Origin: JALORV01 sp035429725 | GTDB lineage: Bacteria; Pseudomonadota; Gammaproteobacteria; Burkholderiales; Burkholderiaceae_F | Direction of reading: 5' to 3' | NCBI GenBank assembly: GCA_035429725.1 | Contig: DAOMFI010000001.1 | Coordinates: 34,749-98,748, forward strand | Length of the DNA: 64,000 nt | Program-made: the position numbers and the translations under genes | The notes under the pieces: generated by a model | Told to the model about the DNA's origin: nothing | Seen by the model: the letters and a program-made list of their open reading frames with translations, nothing else | Database searches by the model: none | Part shown: positions 8,734 through 17,494 of the stretch, piece after piece | Position numbering within the stretch: position 1 is the first letter of the stretch | Layout: the number at the start of each line of letters is the position of its first letter

Positions 8734-10786
8734 TGAACCCTCCGAAGGACGGGCGACCCCGGACCGAGGGCGCGGCGCACGCCGCCCGCCCCGCGCGGAT
8801 CGCCGCCGTCAACGACTTCGTCGTCAAGTTTGCCAACGTCAATGGCTCCGGGTCGGCCAGCGCCAACGAACTCTTCGCCCGCAGCATCCTGCGCATGGGT
8901 GTCCCGGTGTCACCGCGCAACATCTTTCCCTCGAACATCCAGGGCCTGCCGACCTGGTACGAGGTGCGGGTCACGGAGCAGGGGCACCTCGGCCGACGCG
9001 GCGGAGTCGACCTGATGGTGGCGATGAATCCGCAGACCTGGGACCGCGACCTCAAGGAAATCGAACCCGGCGGCTACCTGCTGTACGACTCGACCCGCCC
9101 GACGCCGCCGAGCCGGCTGCGCGACGACATCTACATCTTGCCGGTGCCGCTCACCGAGATCGCCGCGGCGAAGTTCTCCGACCCCAAGGAACGCCAGCTG
9201 CTGAAGAACATCATGTACGTCGGCGTCCTGGCGGCCACACTCGGCATCGAGCCCGAGGTCATCGCCCAGCTGCTTGGCGAGCAGTACAAGGGCAAGGACC
9301 GGCTGGTGAAACCCAACCTCGAAGCGTTCATGACGGGCCTGCACTACGGCCGCGAGCACCTCGAGGATGCCACTGAGCTGCGGATCGCGCGCAGCGACAA
9401 GGTCGGCGACCGGATCTTCGTCGAGGGCAATGCGGCGACTGCGCTGGGCTGTGTCTATGGCGGAGCCACCGTCTGCGCCTGGTACCCGATCACACCGTCG
9501 ACCTCGGTGGCCGAAGCCTTCCAGAAGTACTGCGCCAAGTTCCGCGTCGACGCCGCCACCGGACGCAACAAGTACGCGGTAGTGCAGGCCGAGGACGAAC
9601 TCGCATCCATCGGCATGGTGATCGGCGCCGGCTGGAACGGGGCGCGGGCGTTCACCGCCACCTCGGGGCCGGGCGTGTCCTTGATGACGGAGTTCATTGG
9701 CCTGGCGTACTTCGCCGAAGTGCCGGCGATGATCATCAACGTGCAGCGCGGCGGACCGTCGACCGGCATGCCGACCCGAACGCAGCAGTCGGATCTGCTT
9801 GCCTGCGCGTACGCCTCGCATGGCGATACCAAGCACGTGCTGCTCTTTCCCGAAGACCCGCACGAGTGCTTCGAGTTCGCGGCCGCCGCACTCGACCTGG
9901 CCGAGCGCCTGCAGACGCCGGTGTTCCTGATGACCGACCTCGACATCGGCATGAACCATCGCCTGTGCCGGCCGTTCAAGTGGGACGACAGCCGGCGCTA
10001 TGACCGCGGCAAGGTGATGGACACCGCCACGCTCGAGTCCGGCGCCGACTTCGGCCGCTACCTCGACGTCGACGGCGACGGCATTCCCTACCGGACGCTG
10101 CCGGGCGCGCACGCAACCCGCGGCGCGTACTTCACGCGCGGCTCGACCCGGGACGCGTACGCGCGCTATTCCGAGGTCGGCTCCGACTACGTCTACAACA
10201 TGGAGCGGCTGCTGCGGAAGTTCGACACCGCCAGGACCCTGGTGCCGCAGCCGATCATCGGGCGCGCGCAGGGCAAGGCCGCCGCCGGCGTCATCTACTA
10301 CGGCTCGACCAGCCCGGCAATGGCGGAAGCACTTGCGCTGCTGCGGGCGCAGGACGTGCAGCTCGACCACCTGCGCGTGCGCGCCTTCCCCTTCCCGGAC
10401 TCCGTCGCGGACTTCATCGCGCGCCACGAAACCGTGTTCGTCGTCGAGCAGAACCGCGATGCGCAGCTGCGCACGCTGCTGGTCAACGAACTGGGCATCG
10501 ACCCTGCCCGGCTGGTGCCCGTACTGCACTACGACGGCACGCCGATCACCGCGCGCTTCANNNNNNNNNNNNNNNNNNNNNNNNNNNNNNNNNNNNNNNN
10601 NNNNNNNNNNNNNNNNNNNNNNNNNNNNNNNNNNNNNNNNNNNNNNNNNNNNNNNNNNNNGCCCGGCTGGTGCCCGTACTGCACTACGACGGCACGCCGA
10701 TCACCGCGCGCTTCATCGTCAACGCGGTCGCGGAGCGCGTGCAGGCCCGCAACGTGCGCGCACTCAAGCCCGGCATGGCGGCCTGA
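8733..10786 (+). CDS. korA: 2-oxoacid:acceptor oxidoreductase, fused gamma-alpha subunit (copy 1), interrupted by the scaffold gap
   Basis: This is the alpha subunit of a 2-oxoacid:ferredoxin oxidoreductase with the gamma domain fused at the N-terminus (about residues 1-200). The pyrimidine-binding domain shows YPITPST from residue 251 and RGGPSTGMPT from residue 339. Domain II follows and ends in PGMAA. The frame is broken only by the 100-N gap: the 55 bases before it (10506-10560) and after it (10661-10715) are identical. Dropping one copy and the Ns removes 155 bases and restores a single frame of about 632 residues. The start overlaps the preceding stop and has GGAGG upstream. The partner beta subunit follows after 10 nt. 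The substrate is likely 2-oxoglutarate but is unproven. Confidence 0.9.
10561..10660. other. Scaffold gap of 100 N
   Basis: Exactly 100 unknown bases, the usual filler for a gap of unknown size. The flanks 10506-10560 and 10661-10715 are the same 55 bases, which is what unmerged contig ends sharing one k-mer of 55 look like. The gap is most likely of negative length and no sequence is missing. Confidence 0.95.
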
Positions 10787-10796
10787 GGAAAATTCG

Positions 10797-11852
10797 ATGA
10801 CCTATCTCGCCAAGCCCCGCCTGCATCACCCTGACCTGCCGACCAACGCGCTCGGGCACACGCGGCGCGACTACGAGGGCAAGATTTCGACGCTCTGTGC
10901 CGGGTGCGGCCACGATTCGATCTCGGCGGCCATCATCCAGGCCTGCTGGGAGCTTTCGATCGAGCCGCACCGCGTGGCCAAGCTGTCGGGCATCGGCTGT
11001 TCTTCGAAGACGCCGGACTACTTCCTGGGCAACTCCCACGGTTTCAACTCGGTTCACGGCCGCATGCCCTCGGTCATGACCGGCGCGAATCTCGCCAACC
11101 GGGATCTCATCTACCTGGGCGTGTCAGGCGACGGCGATTCGGCGTCGATCGGCCTCGGTCAGTTCGCACACCTGATCCGGCGCGGCGTCAACATGACCTA
11201 TATCTGCGAGAACAACGGGGTCTACGGGCTGACCAAGGGCCAGTTCTCGGCCACCGCCGACCGCGGCTCCAAGTCCAAGCGCGGGGCGGTCAACCGCGAC
11301 GCTCCGATCGACATGGTGTCTCTGGCGCTGCAGCTCGGCATCACCTACGTCGCGCGCAGCTTCTCGGGCGACAAGGACCAGCTCGTGCCGCTGATCAAGG
11401 GCGCGCTCAGCCACCGTGGCGCGGCCCTGCTCGACGTCATCAGCCCGTGCGTGGCATTCAACAACCATGCCGGCAGCACCAAGAGCTACGACTACGTGCG
11501 CGAGCACAACGATGCCGTCAACCGTCTCGACTTCATGCCTCGGCGCGAAGGGATCGTGGCCTCGTACGAACCGGGCGAGGTCATCGAGATCACGCAGCAC
11601 GACGGCAGCCGGCTGCGGCTGCGCAAGCTCACGGACGGCTTCGATCCGGGTGACGCGCTGGCGGCGATCAGCCACATCCACCAGCACCACGCGCGCGGCG
11701 AGATCGTCACAGGCCTGCTCTACGTCGACCCGTCCGCCGATGACCTGCATGAGCACCTGAACACGGTGCCCACGCCGCTGAACCGGCTGACGGAGTCTGA
11801 CCTCTGTCCCGGATCCGCAGCGCTCGAACGGCTCAACGCCGAACTCGCCTGA
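10797..11852 (+). CDS. korB: 2-oxoacid:acceptor oxidoreductase beta subunit (copy 1)
   Basis: This 351-residue thiamine-diphosphate and Fe-S subunit is the catalytic partner of the alpha subunit just upstream. The four expected [4Fe-4S] ligands are C34 and C37 in CAGCGHD, C68 in GIGCSS and C218 in SPCVAF. The ThDP/Mg motif GDGDS begins at residue 111 and is followed by ENNGVYGLTKGQ. The ATG at 10797 is preceded by GAGGAAAA. The length is slightly above the family's usual ~290-340 because of a C-terminal extension of roughly 60 residues. It closes the first transcription unit; a 202-bp spacer with an inverted repeat follows. Confidence 0.93.
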   Translation: MTYLAKPRLHHPDLPTNALGHTRRDYEGKISTLCAGCGHDSISAAIIQACWELSIEPHRVAKLSGIGCSSKTPDYFLGNSHGFNSVHGRMPSVMTGANLANRDLIYLGVSGDGDSASIGLGQFAHLIRRGVNMTYICENNGVYGLTKGQFSATADRGSKSKRGAVNRDAPIDMVSLALQLGITYVARSFSGDKDQLVPLIKGALSHRGAALLDVISPCVAFNNHAGSTKSYDYVREHNDAVNRLDFMPRREGIVASYEPGEVIEITQHDGSRLRLRKLTDGFDPGDALAAISHIHQHHARGEIVTGLLYVDPSADDLHEHLNTVPTPLNRLTESDLCPGSAALERLNAELA

Positions 11853-11887
11853 GCGCGCCAGCGTCCTAAGCTTCCCGCCCGCCGCTG

Positions 11888-11905
11888 GGCCATCGAACGA
11901 TGGCC
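11888..11905. promoter_or_regulatory. 18-bp inverted repeat between the two halves of the redox cluster
   Basis: GGCCATCG and CGATGGCC flank a 2-bp AA centre. The repeat lies in the only long intergenic space of the cluster (11853-12054). A second, smaller stem (TGAGGC/GCCTCA) lies further downstream in the same space. The 2-nt centre is too tight for an RNA hairpin loop of full stem length, so a protein operator is the better reading, but no regulator can be named. The repeat suggests separate control of the nfnAB-kor2 genes. Confidence 0.4.
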
Positions 11906-12054
11906 TGTAACGGTGTGCGTGCCGTTGCCCCAGATCAATGCCCTTGCGGCGTTCAAGGTCGATGCTCCTGCCTACGTGAGGCTTTCCGCCTCATCGCCCG
12001 CGGCAACCTCGCGCAGACGAGGGCGCGGGATCACGCAGCGCACGGGAGAGCACC

Positions 12055-13002
12055 ATGGCGCAGGCGAATGGCGCACAGGGATACGAGATCCTTGCGCGTG
12101 AGGACTACTCGGACGTCACCTACATGCTGGAGGTGGCCCACCCGATGATGGCGAAGGCGGCCAAGCCAGGCCAGTTCGTCATCGTCATGGAGCACGAGCA
12201 CGGCGAGCGCATCCCGCTCACCATCGCCGACTTCGACCGCGAGCGCGGCACGATCACGCTGGTCATCCAGGCCGTCGGCAAGACCACGAAGGAAATGCAG
12301 GCCGGCTGCAAGGTCGGGTCGCGCCTCTACGCGATGGTCGGCCCGATGGGCATTCCGAGCCACATCGGCAAAGCGAAGAAGGTGATCTGCGTCGGCGGCG
12401 GCCTCGGCGTCGCGCCGGTCTACCCGCAGGCGCGCGCCTACAAGGAAAGCGGCGCTTATGTCATCGGCGTGGTCGGCTTCCGCAACAAGGAGCTGATGTT
12501 CTGGCAGGACAAATTCGCCAAGGTCTGCGACGAACTGATCGTCTGTACCGACGACGGCTCCGCCGGCATCAAGGGTCTGGTCACCGAAGGCATCAAGCAG
12601 GCGGTGGCGAAACACTCCGACATCGACGAGGTCGTCGCGATCGGCCCGCCGATCATGATGAAGGGCTGCTCCGAAGCGACCCGCGCGCACGGCATCAAGA
12701 CGATGGTGAGCCTGAACCCGGTGATGGTCGACGGCACCGGCATGTGCGGCGGCTGCCGCGTCAAGGTCGGCGATCAGGTCAAGTTCGCGTGCGTCGACGG
12801 TCCCGACTTCGACGGTCACCAGGTCGACTTCGACGACCTGATGTCGCGGCTGGTGCGCTACAAGCGCGCGGAGCACGATGCACTGGAGCGCTGGCAGGAG
12901 TCGTGCCGCATCCGCGCCGACAAGATTGTCGACCTGAAGGCCGCCGTGCTCGGAACCGAAACCGAGGTCCCGATCGACGTCCAGCCCAGCACCGACGGCT
13001 GA
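12055..13002 (+). CDS. nfnA: NfnA-type ferredoxin:NADP+ transhydrogenase small subunit
   Basis: This 315-residue flavoprotein has the ferredoxin-reductase fold (FAD domain about 1-100, NAD domain with VGGGLGVAPVYP near residue 120) and a C-terminal [2Fe-2S] site. The cluster ligands fit D226-x4-C231-x2-C234-x11-C246. Having Asp in place of the first Cys is the arrangement known in the structurally characterised Thermotoga NfnA. In Nfn this subunit oxidises or reduces NAD(H) while NfnB handles NADP(H) and ferredoxin. The C-terminus is about 35-50 residues longer than usual. RBS GGGAGAG precedes the ATG; nfnB starts 16 nt downstream. Common alternative names are sulfide dehydrogenase subunit and PyrK-like. 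Confidence 0.9.
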   Translation: MAQANGAQGYEILAREDYSDVTYMLEVAHPMMAKAAKPGQFVIVMEHEHGERIPLTIADFDRERGTITLVIQAVGKTTKEMQAGCKVGSRLYAMVGPMGIPSHIGKAKKVICVGGGLGVAPVYPQARAYKESGAYVIGVVGFRNKELMFWQDKFAKVCDELIVCTDDGSAGIKGLVTEGIKQAVAKHSDIDEVVAIGPPIMMKGCSEATRAHGIKTMVSLNPVMVDGTGMCGGCRVKVGDQVKFACVDGPDFDGHQVDFDDLMSRLVRYKRAEHDALERWQESCRIRADKIVDLKAAVLGTETEVPIDVQPSTDG

Positions 13003-13018
13003 ACGAGGAGCCGAGTCC

Positions 13019-14524
13019 ATGGCCACAGCCAAGAAGAAGACGATCCGCACGATTCCGCAGGAGCGGACGCCGATGCCGGAGCAGGACCCGAAAGTGCGGG
13101 CCCGCAATTTCGAAGAAGTGGCCTGCGGCTACCGGCTCGAGGACGCGCTGCGCGAAGCCGAGCGCTGCCTGCAGTGCCCCGATGAGCCGTGCGTGCGCGG
13201 CTGCCCGGTCAACATCGACATTCCGTCCTTCATCAAGAAGATCAGCGAGAAGCACTATCACGGGGCCTACGAGGTCATCACCGACACCAACCTGCTGCCT
13301 TCCGTCTGCGGCCGCGTCTGCCCGCAGGAGAACCAGTGCGAAGGCGTGTGCACGGTCGGCGAGACGCTCGAACCCGTGGCCATCGGACGGCTCGAGCGCT
13401 TCGTCGGCGACATGGCCATCGCGGAGGGATGGGAGAACGTTCCCTACATCGAACCTTCCGGGTACAAGGTGGGCATCGTGGGCGCCGGGCCGGCTGGCAT
13501 GGCCTGCGCGGCCGATATGGCCAAGGCCGGCTGCGAAGTCATCGTCTACGAGGCGTTCCACACGCCGGGCGGGGTGCTCAAGTACGGCATCCCGGACTTT
13601 CGCCTGCCCAATGACGTCATCGATGCCGAGATCCAGAAGCTGCGCAACCTCGGCGTGCGCTTCGAATGCAATACGCTGGTCGGGCGGCTGTTCACCATCG
13701 AACAGATGGTCACCGAGATGGGCTTCCACGCCGTATTCATCGGCACCGGGGCCGGGTATCCGAGCTTCATGGGCATCCCCGGCGAATCGCTCAACGGTGT
13801 GCTGTCCGCCAATGAACTGCTCACGCGCTGCAACCTGATGCGGGCGCGCGACTTCCCCAACTTCGACACGCCGCTGCAGCCCGGCAAGCACGTCGCCGTC
13901 ATCGGCGCGGGCAACACGGCGATGGACGCGCTGCGCGTGTCGCTGCGCCTGGGTGCCGAGTCGGTTCATTGCATCTACCGCCGCTCGAAGAAGGAAGCGC
14001 CGGCACGGGTCGAAGAGATCCACCATGCGGAGCAGGAAGGCGTCGATTTCAACTGGCTGACGAGCCCGGTCGAGATCCTCGGCGACAAGAACAACAACGT
14101 CCGCGCGCTGCGCTGCGTGAAAATGGAGCTCGGCGAGCCCGACGACTCGGGGCGGCGCCGTCCGGTCGTCGTCCCCGGCAGCGAGTTCGAGTTCGAGGCC
14201 GACATGGTCGTGTTCGCGATCGGCACGAATGCCAATCCCATCCTCGGCCAGACGGCGAAGCTCAAGCTCAACAAGTGGGGCTACATCGCCACCGACGAAA
14301 GCCTCGCCACGTCGATGGCCGGGGTCTGGGCCGGCGGCGACATCGTCACGGGCGCGGCCACGGTCATCCAGGCGATGGGCGCGGGCCGCAGGGCAGCGCG
14401 CGCGATGAAAGCCTACCTCGGCCTGCGTGACAGCGACGCCGTCTACGACACCGGGACCGGCGGCTCGCTCTTCGGCATCCCGCGCGAAGAGCACGGTTTT
14501 GCGCAGATCCGCGTCGCCCGCTAG
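13019..14524 (+). CDS. nfnB: NfnB-type NADPH-binding large subunit (glutamate-synthase-small-chain-like)
   Basis: This 501-residue protein belongs to the GltD family. Two N-terminal [4Fe-4S] regions are visible: C50, C53, C58 and C62, and then C97, C101, C107 and C111. The FAD motif GAGPAG is at 155-160 and an NADP motif GAGNTAMD is near residue 300. Taken alone it would be called the glutamate synthase small subunit, but no gltB is adjacent. The immediate neighbour is nfnA, so the NfnAB reading is stronger. The family reaction is NADH plus reduced ferredoxin with two NADP+ giving two NADPH, by flavin-based bifurcation run in either direction. Neighbouring 2-oxoacid oxidoreductases supply the ferredoxin side. 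Confidence 0.88.
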   Translation: MATAKKKTIRTIPQERTPMPEQDPKVRARNFEEVACGYRLEDALREAERCLQCPDEPCVRGCPVNIDIPSFIKKISEKHYHGAYEVITDTNLLPSVCGRVCPQENQCEGVCTVGETLEPVAIGRLERFVGDMAIAEGWENVPYIEPSGYKVGIVGAGPAGMACAADMAKAGCEVIVYEAFHTPGGVLKYGIPDFRLPNDVIDAEIQKLRNLGVRFECNTLVGRLFTIEQMVTEMGFHAVFIGTGAGYPSFMGIPGESLNGVLSANELLTRCNLMRARDFPNFDTPLQPGKHVAVIGAGNTAMDALRVSLRLGAESVHCIYRRSKKEAPARVEEIHHAEQEGVDFNWLTSPVEILGDKNNNVRALRCVKMELGEPDDSGRRRPVVVPGSEFEFEADMVVFAIGTNANPILGQTAKLKLNKWGYIATDESLATSMAGVWAGGDIVTGAATVIQAMGAGRRAARAMKAYLGLRDSDAVYDTGTGGSLFGIPREEHGFAQIRVAR

Positions 14525-14563
14525 CCGCGCCGCGCCACCGGAACCCGAAAGCAAGGAAGAAGC

Positions 14564-16456
14564 ATGAGCGCAGTCCTCGAACGCCCGTCGGCCAAAGGCA
14601 AGGCCGGCACCAAGCCTGCGGTGAAACTGCCCGAGCACATCGTTGAAGTCATCAGCGACTCCGGCGAAGGCGCCCAGCGCTGCGGCCAGGCATTTGCCTC
14701 GATCGCGGCCCGCAGCGGCAACGGCATCTGGACCGTGGAGATCATTCCGGCCGAGATCCAGCCGCCCGCGCGCAGCGTGGCCGGCGCCAGCGGCATCCGC
14801 ATCCGCGTGGGCTCGAAGCATGTGAACAACGGCGGCGACGAGACAGACCTCGTCGTCGCCTTCAACGAGCAGGTGCTGCTGGGACGGGTGCGCGCCGGCG
14901 AGCTCAAGCAGGGCGCCACGATCCTGCTCGAGAACATCTGGGCCGAGCACCGTGACCCGGCTGTCGTCAAGTCCTACACCGACGCGGTGCAGGCACTGAA
15001 GAAGGCCGGGTTCCGCGTCATCGACCTGCCGCTCGAGAAGGAGTGCCGCTCGCTGATGAGCGACCCGCGCCGCGGCAAGAACATGTTCGTGCTGGGCGTG
15101 CTGGCGAGCATCTACAGCCTCGACCTGCAGCTTGCGCGCGACCAGATCGCCCTCACCTTCGGGAAGAAGGATCAGAAGGTCATCGATTCCAATGTCAGGC
15201 TGATGGAGGCCGGCTTCGCGTGGGGCGAAGCCAATCTCGACTTCAAGTACGAGATACCGGCCGAACGAGCCAGCGTGCCGCAGATCGTCGTCAACGGCAA
15301 CACGGCGATCGCGCTCGGCGTCATCGCCTCGGGCATGGACATCTGCGCGATGTATCCGATCACGCCGGCGACGTCGGCCTCGCACTACCTGTCGGAGTGT
15401 TTCGAGAAGGTCGGCGGCATCGTGCACCAGGCCGAGGACGAAATCGCCGCCTGCGCCTTCGCGATCGGCGCCTCCTACGCCGGCCGCTGCGCGGTGACGA
15501 TCACCTCCGGGCCGGGCTATTCGCTGAAGCAGGAAGGCATCGGGCTGGCGGTGATGGCGGAGATCCCGCTGGTCGTCGTCAACGTGCAGCGCGGCGGGCC
15601 CAGCACCGGGCAGCCGACGAAGGTCGAGCAGGCCGATCTGCTGACCTCGATCTACGGCAGCCACGGCGACGCACCGAAGGTCGTGCTCGCGGTGACCAGC
15701 ATCGAGGACTGTTTCTATTCGATGATCACGGCGCGCAAGATCGCCGAGACCTTCAACATGGTGGTCGTGGTCCTGACCGACGCCAGCCTTGCCACGGCGC
15801 AGCAGCCGTTTCCCCGCCCGAAGTTCAGCGAGGAGTGGCTGGCGCCGCCCATCGACCAGTCGCCCTTGCCCGAGGGCGCGAAACCCTATGACTGGGACAA
15901 GACGACCGGCATCGCGCGGCGGTTCTCGCCGGGGCAGCCGAACGGCATGCACACCGTGACCGGTCTGGCGCACGACCGCGCGAGCAAGGTGGCGTACGAC
16001 CCCATCATCAACGAGGAAGGCCTGCGCATGCGCAGCCTGAAGCTGGCGACGCTGCAGAAGACGCTGAAGACGCCGCCGGTGTTCGGCGACCCCGAAGGCG
16101 ATCTGCTGGTCGTCGGCTGGGGCAGCACGCAGGGTGTCATCGAGGAGGCGGTGCAGCGACTGCGCGACGAAGGGCTCAAGGTCTCCGCGCTGCAGATGCG
16201 CTTCATCCAGCCGATGCCGTCGGGCATCAAGGACATCTTCAAGCGATTCCGCAAGGTGATGACGGTCGAAGGAACGTGGGCCGATCGCCCGCACGAAGAC
16301 GAGATGATCGACGAGGAAAACCGCCGCTATGCGCCGCTGGCGATGATGCTGCGCGCGCGCACCCTCGTCGACGTCGACTGCTGGACCGAGGCCAAGGGCC
16401 AGCCGATCAAGCCGGGCCAGGTGGTCCAGGCTCTGCGCGCCAAGCTGGCCGAATAA
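14564..16456 (+). CDS. 2-oxoacid:acceptor oxidoreductase, fused gamma-alpha subunit (copy 2)
   Basis: This 630-residue protein has the same architecture as the product at 8733: a gamma domain first (about 25-215), then the pyrimidine domain with YPITPAT from residue 264 and RGGPSTGQPT from residue 343, then domain II (VVGWGSTQGVIEEA). The two alpha subunits share motifs but are clearly divergent in sequence, so they are old paralogues and not a recent duplication. RBS AAGGAAG precedes the ATG. It starts 39 nt after nfnB and is followed by its beta subunit. The substrate (2-oxoglutarate, pyruvate or another 2-oxoacid) cannot be read from these motifs. Confidence 0.92.
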   Translation: MSAVLERPSAKGKAGTKPAVKLPEHIVEVISDSGEGAQRCGQAFASIAARSGNGIWTVEIIPAEIQPPARSVAGASGIRIRVGSKHVNNGGDETDLVVAFNEQVLLGRVRAGELKQGATILLENIWAEHRDPAVVKSYTDAVQALKKAGFRVIDLPLEKECRSLMSDPRRGKNMFVLGVLASIYSLDLQLARDQIALTFGKKDQKVIDSNVRLMEAGFAWGEANLDFKYEIPAERASVPQIVVNGNTAIALGVIASGMDICAMYPITPATSASHYLSECFEKVGGIVHQAEDEIAACAFAIGASYAGRCAVTITSGPGYSLKQEGIGLAVMAEIPLVVVNVQRGGPSTGQPTKVEQADLLTSIYGSHGDAPKVVLAVTSIEDCFYSMITARKIAETFNMVVVVLTDASLATAQQPFPRPKFSEEWLAPPIDQSPLPEGAKPYDWDKTTGIARRFSPGQPNGMHTVTGLAHDRASKVAYDPIINEEGLRMRSLKLATLQKTLKTPPVFGDPEGDLLVVGWGSTQGVIEEAVQRLRDEGLKVSALQMRFIQPMPSGIKDIFKRFRKVMTVEGTWADRPHEDEMIDEENRRYAPLAMMLRARTLVDVDCWTEAKGQPIKPGQVVQALRAKLAE

Positions 16457-16479
16457 CCCGCAGCCAAGGAAACCTGCCG

Positions 16480-17466
16480 ATGGGCTCCGCTCTCAGCCAA
16501 TTCATCATCAAGCTGCACGAGGAACACCGCAGCCTCGAGGACTACCAGGGCGGCATACCGCGGTGGTGCAGCGGCTGCGGCGACAATGCGATCCTCACCG
16601 CAGTCCAGCGCCTGTGCCGGGACGAGAACCTCGCGCCCGAGCGCACGGTGTTCGTGTCGGGGATCGGCTGCTCGAGCCGGTTCCCGCACTACATGAAGAC
16701 CTACGGCTTCCACGGCATCCATGGCCGCGCGTTCCCGATCGCCGAAGGCGTGAAAATGGCGCGCCCCGACCTCGCCGTGTTCGTCAACACCGGCGACGGC
16801 GACTGCTGCTCGATCGGCGCGGCGCACTGGATCCACGCGATCCGGTACAACATGAACCTGACCGTGATCCTGCACGACAACCAGATCTACGGCCTGACGA
16901 AGAAGCAGGCGTCGCCGACCTCGCAGATCGGCACCAAGAGCAACACGACGCCGCGCGGCAGCGTGCTCGAAGCGATGAACCCGCTGACGGTCACCCTGGG
17001 CGTGCAGAACGCCTCGTTCGTCGCCCAGGGCGTCGACTGGATGCCCGAGGTGCTGTACGACATCATCGCCAAGGCCTACCGGCACCGCGGCTTCTCGTTC
17101 GTGCGCATCATCCAGCGCTGTCCCGAGTGGCTGCCGAAGACGTTCGAGGCCTGGGTGCACGACCCGGCCAAGACGCTGCTGCTCACGCACGCCAACGGCC
17201 TCACGCCGAGCGCCGAGACGAGCCGCATCTACAGGAACCAGCGCGAGCACGATCCGCTGGACATCCACCAGGCGCGTGAGATCGCGTCGTCCGTGGACCC
17301 GATCCCCGTCGGCATCCTGTACCACGACCCCAGCGTGCCCTGTTACGAAGAGCTGCGCGGTGCCGGTGCGCCCCGTACCGCCGCAGCGATCCGTGCCGGA
17401 CTCGACCGGGAGTTCGACAAATTCACGATCTGGCCGGACGAGGCACGCGACGAGCGCGCTGCCTGA
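16480..17466 (+). CDS. 2-oxoacid:acceptor oxidoreductase beta subunit (copy 2)
   Basis: This 328-residue ThDP/Fe-S subunit partners the alpha subunit 23 nt upstream. Its cluster ligands are C30 and C33 in CSGCGDN, C64 in GIGCSS and C214 in IIQRCPEW. GDGDCCS starts at residue 105 and HDNQIYGLTKKQ follows. In the loop after this motif it has TKKQASPTS where copy 1 has TKGQFSATA, consistent with different substrate ranges. The C-terminal ~100 residues (PVGILYHDPSVPCYEEL) extend beyond the core domain. The ATG at 16480 has AAGGA ten bases upstream. The PFOR-like protein gene begins 28 nt later. Confidence 0.92.
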   Translation: MGSALSQFIIKLHEEHRSLEDYQGGIPRWCSGCGDNAILTAVQRLCRDENLAPERTVFVSGIGCSSRFPHYMKTYGFHGIHGRAFPIAEGVKMARPDLAVFVNTGDGDCCSIGAAHWIHAIRYNMNLTVILHDNQIYGLTKKQASPTSQIGTKSNTTPRGSVLEAMNPLTVTLGVQNASFVAQGVDWMPEVLYDIIAKAYRHRGFSFVRIIQRCPEWLPKTFEAWVHDPAKTLLLTHANGLTPSAETSRIYRNQREHDPLDIHQAREIASSVDPIPVGILYHDPSVPCYEELRGAGAPRTAAAIRAGLDREFDKFTIWPDEARDERAA

Positions 17467-17494
17467 CCCGCCCCACCCATCGAGGTTCGCCGCC

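Noticed and set aside
10506..10715. A 55-bp direct repeat flanking the gap
   Set aside because: Identity over exactly 55 bases up to the Ns, with frame restoration on collapse, is explained by assembly and not by a biological repeat.
8370..11852. An apparent 1160-residue fusion of a korA fragment and KorB
   Set aside because: The frame reads through the 100 N and enters korA in the wrong register. The real genes are the korA at 8733 (gap collapsed) and korB at 10797.
13019..14524. Glutamate synthase small subunit (gltD)
   Set aside because: There is no gltB beside it and nfnA is 16 nt upstream with the Nfn-specific Asp/3-Cys site, so NfnB is the better call.
12779..16294. A 1171-codon minus-strand open frame
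   Set aside because: It is the mirror of nfnA, nfnB and the second korA, caused by high third-position GC. Its translation is Arg/His/Asp/Val-rich with no domain.
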